From Mycolicibacter senuensis (GTDB lineage: Bacteria > Actinomycetota > Actinomycetes > Mycobacteriales > Mycobacteriaceae), in contig NZ_LQPS01000043.1 of NCBI RefSeq assembly GCF_002101885.1, forward strand, positions 248,001 through 312,000: a stretch of DNA of 64,000 nucleotides. The letters are read 5' to 3'. The stretch's first letter is position 1, and each line of letters begins with the position of its first letter. The notes below the pieces were generated by a model. It did not search any database. It was not told the DNA's origin and was given only the letters and a program-made list of their open reading frames with translations. The position numbers and the translations under genes were made by a program. Below, one piece after another: positions 34,463-42,742 of the stretch.

Positions 34463-35938
34463 CTATAAGTCGTTTCCCGCGTAGGACAGGTTGAAGCTCT
34501 TGTTCGTCAGCGGGAAGTCCGGGACGATGGTGTCGGTCATGGCGAGCGGCAGCGCGGGCCAGTTGAACCAGGACGGGTCGACGATCTTGGCGCGGGTGAT
34601 GGCTCCATCGGCGCCGGTCTCCACCCGGTGCACGATGCTGCCACGCCACCCCTCGACGATCCCGACCCCGCTGGCGGCGCCCGTCGGCCCGCGGACCTGT
34701 GCCCGGACGTCGATCGGCCCGTGGTGGCCGTCGATGAGGTTGCGGCACAACGCCACCGAGGCGGCGAACTCGTCTCGGCGGACGGTGTAACGGGCCAGCA
34801 CGTCGCCGGCTGTCGCCGTCACCTCCGTCACCGGCAAGTCGGTGGTCGGGTGATCAAGGCGGGCATCGGTGACCAGCCCGCTGGCCCGCGCCACATACCC
34901 CAGGGTTCCGATCGCCTCCGCATCCGCGCGGTCCAGCACCGAGGTGCCGGCGAACCGGTCATAGATCACCGAGTTGCCCAGCGTCAGCTCGGCGATCTCA
35001 GCGACGTCGTCGGCCAGCGCCTGCAGTCGATCCGGGTCGGGCAGCGCTTGCAACACCACGCCTCCCGGCCGGATAGCCTTACGCAGCAGTCGATCTCCGG
35101 TCGTTTGCGCATTGATGCGCAACAGCTGTTCACGGACGCGCTGAGCGTGGGAGTTGGCCAGCCCGAAGCTGACGTCGTTGGCCAGCGCGCCCAGGTCGGC
35201 GACATGGTTGTAGAGCCGTTCGAGCTCGACCAGCAAGGCGCGCAGCCGGTGTGCCGGATCGGGCAGTTCTACGCCGAGGGCCTCTTCGACGGCGAGGCTG
35301 TGCGCCAACGCGTGGCCGGCGGAGGTGTCACCGCTGATCCGCTCGGCCAGTTCGACCGCGCCGCCGGCGGGCCGGCCGGCAAACAGTCGCTCGATTCCAC
35401 GGTGCACGAACCACAGCCGCGCCTTGAGCCGCAACACCGATTCACCGACCACCGAGAACCGGAAGTGGCCCGGCTCGATCAGGCCGGCGTGCACCGGTCC
35501 GACCGGAATCTCATAGACACCGGCCCCCTCGACGTTGAGGAACGGAAAACGGCCCGTCGCAACGAAGTCCGGTGGCGGCCCGGCGTCGTTGCGCATCGGG
35601 TGCCAATCCTGCGGCCAGTGCGCGTGCCGGACCAGCCGGCGCGGTTGCGGATGACCCACCGGGGTGATCCCGTACAGGTCCTGCATCTCGCGCTCGAAGC
35701 GGCCGGCCTGAAACGACAACCGCGCCAGCGAGGGAATCGACGGCCGCTGCGCCGGAATGGTCAGGGTCAGTTCGGTGCGGCGGTCCGGCCGGCCCGCCAG
35801 GAACAGATACACCACCCGCAAGGTGTCGTCGTCGTCGTGGGCGGCCACCAGCGCGAGCCGGAAACCGTCGGCGAGCAGGGCGGCGGCCGCGTCGGGCAGC
35901 TCGGCACCGGAGACCCCACAGCGCTTGACCGGGCCCAT
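34463..35938 (-). CDS. hycE: Hydrogenase-4-like large subunit lacking NiFe cysteines
   Basis: 491 residues, Rv0087 (HycE)-like: an N-terminal 30-kDa/NuoC-like domain (RFEREMQDLYGI) fused to a NuoD/NiFe large-subunit domain (GPVHAGLIEPGHFRF, then GIERLFAGR). The proximal motif that reads ERICGICG in HycE is ERISGDTSAG here (S202 and T205 replace the cysteines). The C-terminal DPCxxC region reads FNLSYAGNDL. All four Ni-Fe ligands are therefore absent, and no C-terminal processing site is needed. It likely forms an electron-transfer interface, as NuoD does. The start overlaps the hycQ stop (TGATG). Confidence 0.93.
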   Translation of the reverse strand: MGPVKRCGVSGAELPDAAAALLADGFRLALVAAHDDDDTLRVVYLFLAGRPDRRTELTLTIPAQRPSIPSLARLSFQAGRFEREMQDLYGITPVGHPQPRRLVRHAHWPQDWHPMRNDAGPPPDFVATGRFPFLNVEGAGVYEIPVGPVHAGLIEPGHFRFSVVGESVLRLKARLWFVHRGIERLFAGRPAGGAVELAERISGDTSAGHALAHSLAVEEALGVELPDPAHRLRALLVELERLYNHVADLGALANDVSFGLANSHAQRVREQLLRINAQTTGDRLLRKAIRPGGVVLQALPDPDRLQALADDVAEIAELTLGNSVIYDRFAGTSVLDRADAEAIGTLGYVARASGLVTDARLDHPTTDLPVTEVTATAGDVLARYTVRRDEFAASVALCRNLIDGHHGPIDVRAQVRGPTGAASGVGIVEGWRGSIVHRVETGADGAITRAKIVDPSWFNWPALPLAMTDTIVPDFPLTNKSFNLSYAGNDL

Positions 35939-37404
35939 CAGAGCCCCCCGAGTTGGGTTGCTGCGGTGCTGAACAGGCTTGTCAGCGGTCCGGCCGTCAC
36001 ACCGAGTGCGACGGACACCAGCACCCCGGTCACGAGTGCGGCCGCGACGGTGGCCGGCACCAGGATCGCCGGGCCGTCGGTGCTCGGTGTGCCCAGCAGG
36101 ATGCGGCCGGACTTCGCCATCAGCGCGGCGAACGCCACCAGCAGCGCCACCAGCGCCACCGCCAGCGCCCACGCCAGCCGGGCGTCGGCCAGCGAGGTCG
36201 CGATGGCCAGCTCGCTGGCGAACATCGCAAACGGTGGCAGGCCCAGCAGCACCACCATTCCGACCGCGAATGCGCCCCCGACCAGTCGTGACCTGCCGAG
36301 CACCCCGGTGATCTCGCTGATCGCAGTCGTGCCGTGGGCGGCCTGCAGCTGGCCGCCGGCCAGGAACAGCACCGTCTTGCCGACGCCGTGCGCCAACACG
36401 TGCAGCAGCAGCGCCGCGATCGCCAGCCGGGTGCCGGCGGCCGCGGCGACGGCCATCAGGCCCATCGTCTCCATCGACGAATAGGCGAGCAGCCGTTTGA
36501 GATCGCCTGTGACGGTCAGCAGCAGCGCGGCGATGAGCAGCGTCGCCAGGCCGGTGGCCAGCAGCGCGGCCCGCAGGAAGGCGGGACCCGTCGCGGCGTC
36601 GATGATGGGCTTGATGCGGATCAGCACCGAGAACGCGACCGAGAGCAGCACCCCGCTCATCAACGCCGAGACCGGTGCCGGTGCCTGGCTGTGCGCATCG
36701 GCGAGCCAGGTGTGAAACGGTGCCAGACCCATTTTGGCGCCGTAGCCGATCAGCAGCAGCGCACCGGCCAGCCGGGTGACCGCCGGGTCCAGCGCAGCCG
36801 CGTGGGCCAGCAGCACATCGAGGTGCAGCGCATTCTCGGCACCGGCGCCGGCGTGCAGTGCGGCGAAGTGCAGCAGCACGGTGCCCAGGAACGCGATGGT
36901 GATCCCCACCGAACACACCATGACGTATTTCCAGGTGGCTTCCAGTGCGGCACGACTTCGATGATGGCCGACCAGAAACGCGGTCACCACTGTGGTGGCC
37001 TCGACGGCCACCCACACCACACCGATGTTGTTGGCCGACACCGCGAGAACCATCGCGGCGAGAAACGCCGGGGTGAGGACGCCGTACATGCGTGCCCCAC
37101 GCCGATCGGTCACGCCGTGGGCCAACTCGGCGTCGACGTAGCCGATGCTCGCCCAGGTGGCCAGGCTGCCGACGACGCCGATCACGATCAGCATGGTCAC
37201 CGACAGTGCGTCGGCGCGCAGCAGGCCGTCGAGTGCCAGGTGCGCCCGATCGCCCACCCGGAACCCCAGCGTCACACCACATCCCAGAATCGTCAGTGCC
37301 GATCCCAGGGTCGCCACGGCGCTGAGCCGGCGCCAGCCCACGACGAGCGAGAACAGTGACGCCAGCACGGGAGTCAGCAGCGGAAGCAGCATCAGCGGTG
37401 TCAT
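35938..37404 (-). CDS. hycQ: Antiporter-like membrane subunit HycQ (HyfF/NuoN-like)
   Basis: 488-residue polytopic membrane protein of the NuoL/M/N, Mrp antiporter-like family (proton_antipo domain). Conserved marks include KMGLAPFHTWLADAHSQAPAPVSALMSG and LKRLLAYSSMETMGL with the Lys and Glu/His typical of proton channels. Rv0086 equivalent. Predicted to be one of two proton- or sodium-pumping modules in this complex. The start ATG overlaps the hycP stop by one base; the open frame reaching upstream to 37839 is not used. Confidence 0.92.
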   Translation of the reverse strand: MTPLMLLPLLTPVLASLFSLVVGWRRLSAVATLGSALTILGCGVTLGFRVGDRAHLALDGLLRADALSVTMLIVIGVVGSLATWASIGYVDAELAHGVTDRRGARMYGVLTPAFLAAMVLAVSANNIGVVWVAVEATTVVTAFLVGHHRSRAALEATWKYVMVCSVGITIAFLGTVLLHFAALHAGAGAENALHLDVLLAHAAALDPAVTRLAGALLLIGYGAKMGLAPFHTWLADAHSQAPAPVSALMSGVLLSVAFSVLIRIKPIIDAATGPAFLRAALLATGLATLLIAALLLTVTGDLKRLLAYSSMETMGLMAVAAAAGTRLAIAALLLHVLAHGVGKTVLFLAGGQLQAAHGTTAISEITGVLGRSRLVGGAFAVGMVVLLGLPPFAMFASELAIATSLADARLAWALAVALVALLVAFAALMAKSGRILLGTPSTDGPAILVPATVAAALVTGVLVSVALGVTAGPLTSLFSTAATQLGGL

Positions 37405-38060
37405 CAGTCGCGCAGCTCCCGTAACAGGTCCAGATCCACGCCGCCGAAGGTGTTGCGCAGACGTCCGGTCAGTACGCCCAGCACGATCAACACGAACAGC
37501 ACGTCCAGGGACGCGCCGAGTTCGACGATCAGCGGGACGCCGGCCGTCAGCAGGAACGCGGTGGCGGCGATCCCGTTGTCCAGCATCAACAGTCCGGCCG
37601 CCTGCGAGATGGCATGGCGGCGAGTCGCCATCATGAACAGCGCGATCAGCACGGTGGCGATGGCGGCCGCGGCGGCGGTGGTCGCCGAACTGCGCTGCAG
37701 GTCGATGATGGGCTGGGCGATCATGAACGCCACGACCACCAGGGCGGTGACCACCAGCAGTGACGCGGCGGTGCCGACCAGGGGAGTGGCCTCGCGGCGT
37801 TCCCGCCGTTCGGCGCCGAGCGCGCGAGCCAGCAACCACGGCAGCGCGACGGCGCGCACCGCCAGCACCGCGACCGCCACCGCGATCAGTGCCCGGTCAT
37901 GGTCGTGCACCCCGCGAATCAGCGGGATCGCGGCCAGCGCGGCGCCCTGGGCGACGAGCAGTCGCTGCACGGTCACCGACAGGTCCCGGCGCCAGACGGC
38001 CAGCACCGCGGCCAACAGCACTCCGCCGGCGGCCAGGTCCAGCATGTTGTGGTAGCTCAT
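37404..38060 (-). CDS. hycP: Membrane subunit HycP (HyfE/NuoK-like)
   Basis: 218 residues with about seven hydrophobic helices (for example LLAAVLAVWRR, LIAVAVAVLAVRAVALPWLLA). The C-terminal half resembles NuoK/HyfE (LLMLDNGIAATAFLLTAG). Rv0085 equivalent. Translationally coupled on both sides: the start overlaps the hycD stop as ATGA, and the stop overlaps hycQ as TGATG. Confidence 0.9.
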   Translation of the reverse strand: MSYHNMLDLAAGGVLLAAVLAVWRRDLSVTVQRLLVAQGAALAAIPLIRGVHDHDRALIAVAVAVLAVRAVALPWLLARALGAERRERREATPLVGTAASLLVVTALVVVAFMIAQPIIDLQRSSATTAAAAAIATVLIALFMMATRRHAISQAAGLLMLDNGIAATAFLLTAGVPLIVELGASLDVLFVLIVLGVLTGRLRNTFGGVDLDLLRELRD

Positions 38061-39019
38061 CCGCCGGCTCCGCCGAAGAAGTTCGCCGCCGTCACTGCCA
38101 GCAACGCCAGCAGAAATGATCCGGCCAGCAGTTCGGGCACCCGGAACAGTCGTAGCTTGGCGATGAACACCTCGACGCCGGCCAAGGCGGCCGCGAGCAG
38201 CGCCACCTTGATCGCGATCGCGCCGGCGCCCACCACCACATCGATCAGGCTCGGGTGCGCACCGGCGATGCCCCACGGGAAGAACAGGTTCGCCAACAGC
38301 GCCAGCAGCACCGTCAGCCGCATGCCGCTCGCCCACTCGACCAGGGCCAACTTGGGGCCGGCGTACTCCAGAACCATGGCCTCGTGCACCATCGTCAGCT
38401 CCAGATGGGTGGCCGGGTTGTCCACCGGCAGCCGGCCGGTCTCGGCGACGATGACGATCACCAGCGCGACGAAAGCCAGTGCGCTGGCCAACGAGACCAC
38501 CTGACCCGGGTGCTCGACGGTGTTACCGACGATGGCGCTCAGATTGGCCGACCCCGCCGGGATGGACAGCGCGAAGACCGCCAGCAGGATGGTCGGTTCG
38601 ACCAGCGCCGCGATGGTGATCTCCCGGCTTGCGCCCATACCGCCGAACGCGGTCGCGGTGTCGATGCCGGCCAGCGCGAGGGCCACGGTGCCCAGGAACA
38701 ACAGTCCCACCACGGTGATCAGGTCGGCGACCGGGTCCAGCGGCGAACCCGTCGCCACCAGCGGTGCGGCGGCGACGATGACCAGCGTGGTGGCGGCCAG
38801 CGCTGCCGGGGCCGCGGCGAACACCCAGGTGGTCCCCCGCGGGTTGAGCAGCTGTTTGCCCAGCAGCTTGCGCATGTCCCGCCAGGGCTGCCCGATCCCC
38901 GCGCCGGTGCGGCCCTCCGCCCGCGCCCGGACCTGGCGCATCAGGCCGATGACCAGCGGAGCCCCGGCGATGACACCGGTGACCTGTAGGAAACCGGCCA
39001 GAACGGTCATCGCGTTCAT
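38057..39019 (-). CDS. hycD: Membrane subunit HycD (HyfC/NuoH-like)
   Basis: 320 residues, the membrane anchor for the peripheral redox arm. NuoH-family signatures are AEGRTGAGIGQPWRDMRKLL, ETGRLPVDNPATHLELTMVHEAM and the acidic loop that in complex I lines the quinone chamber. Rv0084 equivalent. Retention of this conserved acidic segment suggests ion coupling still occurs. Start and stop both overlap neighbours by four bases. Confidence 0.92.
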   Translation of the reverse strand: MNAMTVLAGFLQVTGVIAGAPLVIGLMRQVRARAEGRTGAGIGQPWRDMRKLLGKQLLNPRGTTWVFAAAPAALAATTLVIVAAAPLVATGSPLDPVADLITVVGLLFLGTVALALAGIDTATAFGGMGASREITIAALVEPTILLAVFALSIPAGSANLSAIVGNTVEHPGQVVSLASALAFVALVIVIVAETGRLPVDNPATHLELTMVHEAMVLEYAGPKLALVEWASGMRLTVLLALLANLFFPWGIAGAHPSLIDVVVGAGAIAIKVALLAAALAGVEVFIAKLRLFRVPELLAGSFLLALLAVTAANFFGGAGG

Positions 39020-40962
39020 CGCGCCACCAGCAGGGCGATCAGCACACCGATTGCGCCGTAGGCCAGATACAGGTGCACACTGCCGGTGTGGGCGCGCCGC
39101 ACGAGCTGCGCGGCGGCGCCGACAGCCCGGGTCACCGGCGTGTACCAACGCTCCTCGATGACGTCGGCGATGCGCGCCCGGTAAGCGATCCGGTCGACCA
39201 CATAGGTCGACGGGGCTTGCCCGCTCACCTCGACACCGGTGTCGAACCGCAGCACATCGTCGAAGACGTGCTGCAGCGGTTGGGCGAACGATGTCGCGGT
39301 GTACTGCATGCGCGGGGTCAGGTCGTCGGCGCCGCAGGCCCACAGCGGCACCGTGGCCGGGGCGGGACGCTGCCGCGAACGCCACCGGGAGCCGATCAGC
39401 ACCAGCAGGACGGCGACGGCCAGCGCGGCGGCCAGCAGGCCCGGGGCCATGGATGCGGGCAGACCAGGCAGGCGCACGAAGACCCCGAGCGCCGGGGCGT
39501 CGCCGAAGACCCGCACCGCGGCGATCACGCGGTGCAGCATCGGGGCCACCGCGCCGGGGGCGACGGCCAGCACCAGGCAGGCCGCCGCGGGCAGCGCCAT
39601 CGCGGCGATCATGGTGTGGGGCGATTCCCGCGCCGCCGCAGCGGCATCCGAGCGGGGGCGGGCCAGGAAGCCGATCCCGAACGCCTTGACCATCGCGGCC
39701 ACCCCGAGCCCGGCGGTCAGCGCCACCGCGCCCACCGCCAGTGGCGTCACCAGTGCGATCGTGGCGTCGTGCCCGGGATGGGCGTTGATCAGCGACTGGA
39801 TCAGCAGCCACTCGCTGACGAAGCCCGCGCCCAGCGGCAGCCCGGCGGCGCCGAGTGCGGCCACCCCGAACAGTGCTGTGGTCAGCGGCATTCGGTGGGC
39901 CAGACCGCCGAGCCGGTCCAGATCGCGCACGCCGGTCGCGGCCAGCACCGATCCGGCCGCGAAGAATCCGAGGCTCTTGAACGCGCTGTGAGCGACCAGG
40001 TGCAGCAGCGCCGCGGTGAGGGCTATCGCCGCGGCCGGCTGCGATCCGGCGCCCGACAACAACGTCGCGGCGCCCAGCCCCAGGGTGATCAGGCCGATGT
40101 TCTCGGTCGTTGAATAGGCAAGCAGCCGTTTGAGATCGGTCGCCACCGAGGCCTGCAACACCCCGTACACCGCTGACACGGCGCCGACGGCCAACAGTGT
40201 CAACGCCCACCATCGCGGGCCGGGACCCAACAGTTGTAAATCGATGCGGATGATGCCGTACACGCCCAGATTGACCATGGCCGCGCTGAGCAGCGCCGAG
40301 ACCGGGCTCGGCGCCTCCGGATGCGCCCGGGGCAGCCACGCGTGCAACGGCAGCAGCCCGGCCTTGGAGCCGAAACCGATGAGCGTCAACACGAAGACGG
40401 TGTTGCGCACGCCGTCGGGCACCGCGCCGATCGCGGCGAAGTCGTCACCGGAGGCGGCGGCCAACAGCACCATCCCCAGTAACAGCGTCAGGAAGCCCAG
40501 CTGCGTCATCACCGCGTAGATCAGGGCGGCAGAGCGCACTTCGCCGCGCTGCTGTTCGGTGAGCACCAGCACCAGGGAGGCCAGCGCCATCAGCTCCCAG
40601 GCGAACAGGAAGGTGGTCACCGACCCGGCCGCCGGAACGGCCAGCAGCGTCACGACGAACACCGGCAGCGCCGTCAGCGGGACGGCGCCGAATCCCTCGT
40701 GTCGGCTGTAGCCGATCCAGTACAGGCCGGCGGCGACCGCCACCGCGCCGGTCAACACCATGAAGAAGCCGCCGACCGGCTCCACCCGCAGCTGCACGCC
40801 CAGCAGCGGCAGCAGCCAGCCGATCCGGACGGCGGGCAGTGCGCCGAACACTCCGGCCAATCCGGCAGCGACTCCCGCGGCGCCCACACCGATCGTCGTC
40901 ACGCCGCTGATCAGCGGCCCGGAGGCGTTGCGGAGCAAGACAGCCGGGCGAGGGGTGTTCAC
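39016..40962 (-). CDS. Antiporter-like membrane subunit (HyfB/NuoL-like)
   Basis: 648-residue protein, Rv0083 equivalent, with many predicted transmembrane helices. The antiporter core includes GSKAGLLPLHAWLPRAHPEAPSPVSALLS and LKRLLAYSTTENIGLITLGLG. The extended C-terminal region (residues about 480-648) resembles the HyfB/HycC tail. The GTG start is fixed by a GTGA overlap with the preceding Fe-S subunit. With HycQ it gives two antiporter-like modules. Confidence 0.91.
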   Translation of the reverse strand: MNTPRPAVLLRNASGPLISGVTTIGVGAAGVAAGLAGVFGALPAVRIGWLLPLLGVQLRVEPVGGFFMVLTGAVAVAAGLYWIGYSRHEGFGAVPLTALPVFVVTLLAVPAAGSVTTFLFAWELMALASLVLVLTEQQRGEVRSAALIYAVMTQLGFLTLLLGMVLLAAASGDDFAAIGAVPDGVRNTVFVLTLIGFGSKAGLLPLHAWLPRAHPEAPSPVSALLSAAMVNLGVYGIIRIDLQLLGPGPRWWALTLLAVGAVSAVYGVLQASVATDLKRLLAYSTTENIGLITLGLGAATLLSGAGSQPAAAIALTAALLHLVAHSAFKSLGFFAAGSVLAATGVRDLDRLGGLAHRMPLTTALFGVAALGAAGLPLGAGFVSEWLLIQSLINAHPGHDATIALVTPLAVGAVALTAGLGVAAMVKAFGIGFLARPRSDAAAAARESPHTMIAAMALPAAACLVLAVAPGAVAPMLHRVIAAVRVFGDAPALGVFVRLPGLPASMAPGLLAAALAVAVLLVLIGSRWRSRQRPAPATVPLWACGADDLTPRMQYTATSFAQPLQHVFDDVLRFDTGVEVSGQAPSTYVVDRIAYRARIADVIEERWYTPVTRAVGAAAQLVRRAHTGSVHLYLAYGAIGVLIALLVAR

Positions 40963-41438
40963 TTTCGGGTCACCGACCGTAACGCGGTGATGATCTGGTC
41001 CGGGGTGGGCGGGCAACCGGGGATCTCGACGTCGACCGGCACGACCTCGCCCACCGCGCCCACAGTTCCGTAGGCTTCCGCGAAGACCCCGCGATTGAGT
41101 GCGCAGTCGCCGCAGGCGATGACCCGCCGCGGCTGCGGGGTGGCCGCCACGGTGTTGCGCAGTGGTTCGGCCATGTTGCGGGTGACCACCCCGGTGACCA
41201 GCAGGGCGTCGGCGTGCCGAGGTGAGGCGACGAGCCGGGCGCCGAATCGTTCGGCGTCGTACACCGGACCGAAGGCGGCGCCGATCTCGATCTCGCAGCC
41301 GTTGCAGGATCCGGCGTCGACATGGCGGACCTGCACCGAGCCGGCCAGACCGCTGGGCTGATCGGCGGTCTGCGGTGGGCGGGGGCCGGCCGGTTCGGTG
41401 ATGCGGCCGAGCGTAAGGATCCTGCGGAGCCAGCTCAT
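40959..41438 (-). CDS. NuoB/HycG-like Fe-S small subunit
   Basis: 159 residues, Rv0082 equivalent. Four cysteine ligands for the N2-type [4Fe-4S] cluster are present: C45 and C48 in GSCNGCE, C112 in CGDCA and C142 in GCPPTPDQI. The proximal cluster is thus preserved although the partner large subunit has lost its NiFe site. Coupled by ATGA to the ArsR gene upstream and by GTGA to the next subunit. Confidence 0.93.
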   Translation of the reverse strand: MSWLRRILTLGRITEPAGPRPPQTADQPSGLAGSVQVRHVDAGSCNGCEIEIGAAFGPVYDAERFGARLVASPRHADALLVTGVVTRNMAEPLRNTVAATPQPRRVIACGDCALNRGVFAEAYGTVGAVGEVVPVDVEIPGCPPTPDQIITALRSVTRK

Positions 41439-41776
41439 CGGCCGGCTCGCAGATCGTCGAGGATCGCGACCTGATCGCTGAGCAGTCCGGTCAGGGCCTT
41501 GCGTGCCACGGTGAGCAGTTCGGTGATCACCGGTGACGCGATCGAGTAGACCACCGTGTTGCCCTCCTTGGTCGCGGTCACGACTCCGGCGCGCCGAAGT
41601 ACCCCCAGCTGCTGGGAGAGGTTGGATGCCTCCAGTCCGATCTCGGGCAGCAGTTCGCCGACGGTTCGGTCGCGTTCGGCCAACAGTTCCAGTACCCGGA
41701 TCCGGGCCGGGTGTCCGAGCGTCTTGAAGAAGTCGGCCTTCACCTGGTGCAGTGAGTTCGGCACGGGCCCGACCAT
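41435..41776 (-). CDS. ArsR-family regulator (Rv0081-like)
   Basis: 113 residues from ATG 41776. Winged helix with ADFFKTLGHPARIRVLELL and the recognition helix LEASNLSQQLGVLRRAGVV. The sequence closely follows Rv0081, a hypoxia-responsive hub regulator heading the equivalent operon in M. tuberculosis. There is no CxC metal motif, so it is not a metal sensor of the classical type. In-frame starts at 41809 and 41851 are possible, but 41809 overlaps a palindrome that looks like an operator. First gene of the hyc-like operon. Confidence 0.9.
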   Translation of the reverse strand: MVGPVPNSLHQVKADFFKTLGHPARIRVLELLAERDRTVGELLPEIGLEASNLSQQLGVLRRAGVVTATKEGNTVVYSIASPVITELLTVARKALTGLLSDQVAILDDLRAGR

Positions 41777-41789
41777 AGCAGCGAAATCA

Positions 41790-41808
41790 TCAATTGAAAA
41801 TATTTTCA
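41790..41808. promoter_or_regulatory. AT-rich operator-like palindromes upstream of arsR
   Basis: TGAAAATATTTTCA at 41795-41808 is a perfect 14-bp palindrome. It overlaps TCAATTGA (41790-41797), a perfect 8-bp one. Such A/T-only symmetry is striking in this GC-rich window. It ends 14 nt before the chosen ArsR start, where an autorepressor would block transcription. No DosR-type box was recognised in the 135-nt gap to pyrH. Confidence 0.7.
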
Positions 41809-41944
41809 TGTGTTGTGACGTTCGGTCTCCGGGGTCCGCACCCCCGGGCACCGTCTGACCGGCCCGGTAAGGCAGGATGGCAACTGCCGTCGCGGACGAG
41901 TCTTCGCGATGGCGCTGTCATGCGCGCCAGCCCCGAGGAGCCTG

Positions 41945-42694
41945 ATGACGGAGCCGACGAGTACCGATCGCGTCTCACCGACCGGCCGCCCCCATTACAC
42001 CCGGGTGTTGCTCAAACTCGGCGGAGAGATGTTCGGCGGCGGGCAGGTCGGGCTCGACCCCGACGTCGTCGCCCAGGTCGCCCGCCAGATCGCCGAAGTG
42101 GTCCGGGACGGCGTGCAGGTCGCCGTCGTGATCGGCGGCGGCAACTTCTTCCGTGGCGCGCAACTGCAACAGCGCGGCATGGAGCGGATGCGTTCGGACT
42201 ACATGGGCATGCTCGGCACCGTGATGAACAGCCTTGCGCTCCAAGACTTCCTGGAAAAGGAAGGCATCGATACCCGAGTTCAGACCGCGATCACCATGGG
42301 GCAGGTCGCCGAGCCGTACATCCCACTGCGCGCCCAGCGGCACCTGGAGAAGGGCCGGGTGGTGATCTTCGGCGCCGGCATGGGACTGCCGTATTTCTCC
42401 ACCGACACCACCGCCGCGCAGCGTGCGCTGGAGATCGGTGCCGAGGTGGTGCTGATGGCCAAGGGCGTCGATGGGGTGTTCACCGAGGACCCACGGGTGA
42501 ACCCCGACGCCGAACTGCTGCCCGCGATAAGTCACCGCGAAGTCATCGACCGCGGGCTGCGGGTGGCCGACGCCACCGCGTTCAGCCTGTGCATGGACAA
42601 TGGCATGCCGATCCTGGTGTTCAACCTGCTGGTGGACGGAAACATCGCGCGGGCGGTCGCAGGTGAGAAGATCGGAACACTGGTCACCACCTGA
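41945..42694 (+). CDS. pyrH: Uridylate kinase
   Basis: 249-residue UMP kinase of the amino acid kinase fold. Conserved blocks include VLLKLGGEMFGGG, VVIGGGNFFRG, and the acceptor region with MGLPYFSTDTTAAQRALEIGAEVVLMAKGVDGVF. It makes UDP for nucleotide and cell-wall sugar supply. The start ATG has GAGGAG 4-9 nt upstream; earlier in-frame codons lack a ribosome binding site. First gene of pyrH-frr-cdsA-rlmN. Confidence 0.97.
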   Translation: MTEPTSTDRVSPTGRPHYTRVLLKLGGEMFGGGQVGLDPDVVAQVARQIAEVVRDGVQVAVVIGGGNFFRGAQLQQRGMERMRSDYMGMLGTVMNSLALQDFLEKEGIDTRVQTAITMGQVAEPYIPLRAQRHLEKGRVVIFGAGMGLPYFSTDTTAAQRALEIGAEVVLMAKGVDGVFTEDPRVNPDAELLPAISHREVIDRGLRVADATAFSLCMDNGMPILVFNLLVDGNIARAVAGEKIGTLVTT

Positions 42695-42703
42695 GAGTTC
42701 GGT

Positions 42704-42732
42704 GGGGCACCACCCGCCTTGCGGGGGAGAGG
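42704..42732 (+). repeat. Short dispersed GC-rich hairpin repeat, copy 1
   Basis: GGGGCACC-A-CCCGC, then CTTGCGGGGGAGAGG. The core CCCGC/GCGGG forms a hairpin. A second copy with near-identical sequence lies at 51582-51610 on the other strand. This copy ends on the frr ribosome binding site (GAGAGGA), so the hairpin could influence frr translation. Confidence 0.65.
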
Positions 42733-42742
42733 AACGGCAAAG

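Noticed and set aside
34463..35938. Functional NiFe hydrogenase large subunit or formate hydrogenlyase
   Set aside because: The four cysteines that bind Ni-Fe are replaced, no ferredoxin subunit, maturation protein or formate dehydrogenase is linked, so only the hydrogenase-like name survives.
38057..40339. Possible fusion of hycD with a long upstream extension
   Set aside because: The upstream part is out of frame with the antiporter-like gene and lacks conserved sequence; the ATGA overlap at 39016-39019 gives a proper hycD start.
41777..41944. DosR-type box ahead of the ArsR operon
   Set aside because: The M. tuberculosis homologue is hypoxia-responsive, but no sequence resembling the DosR consensus was found in this gap.
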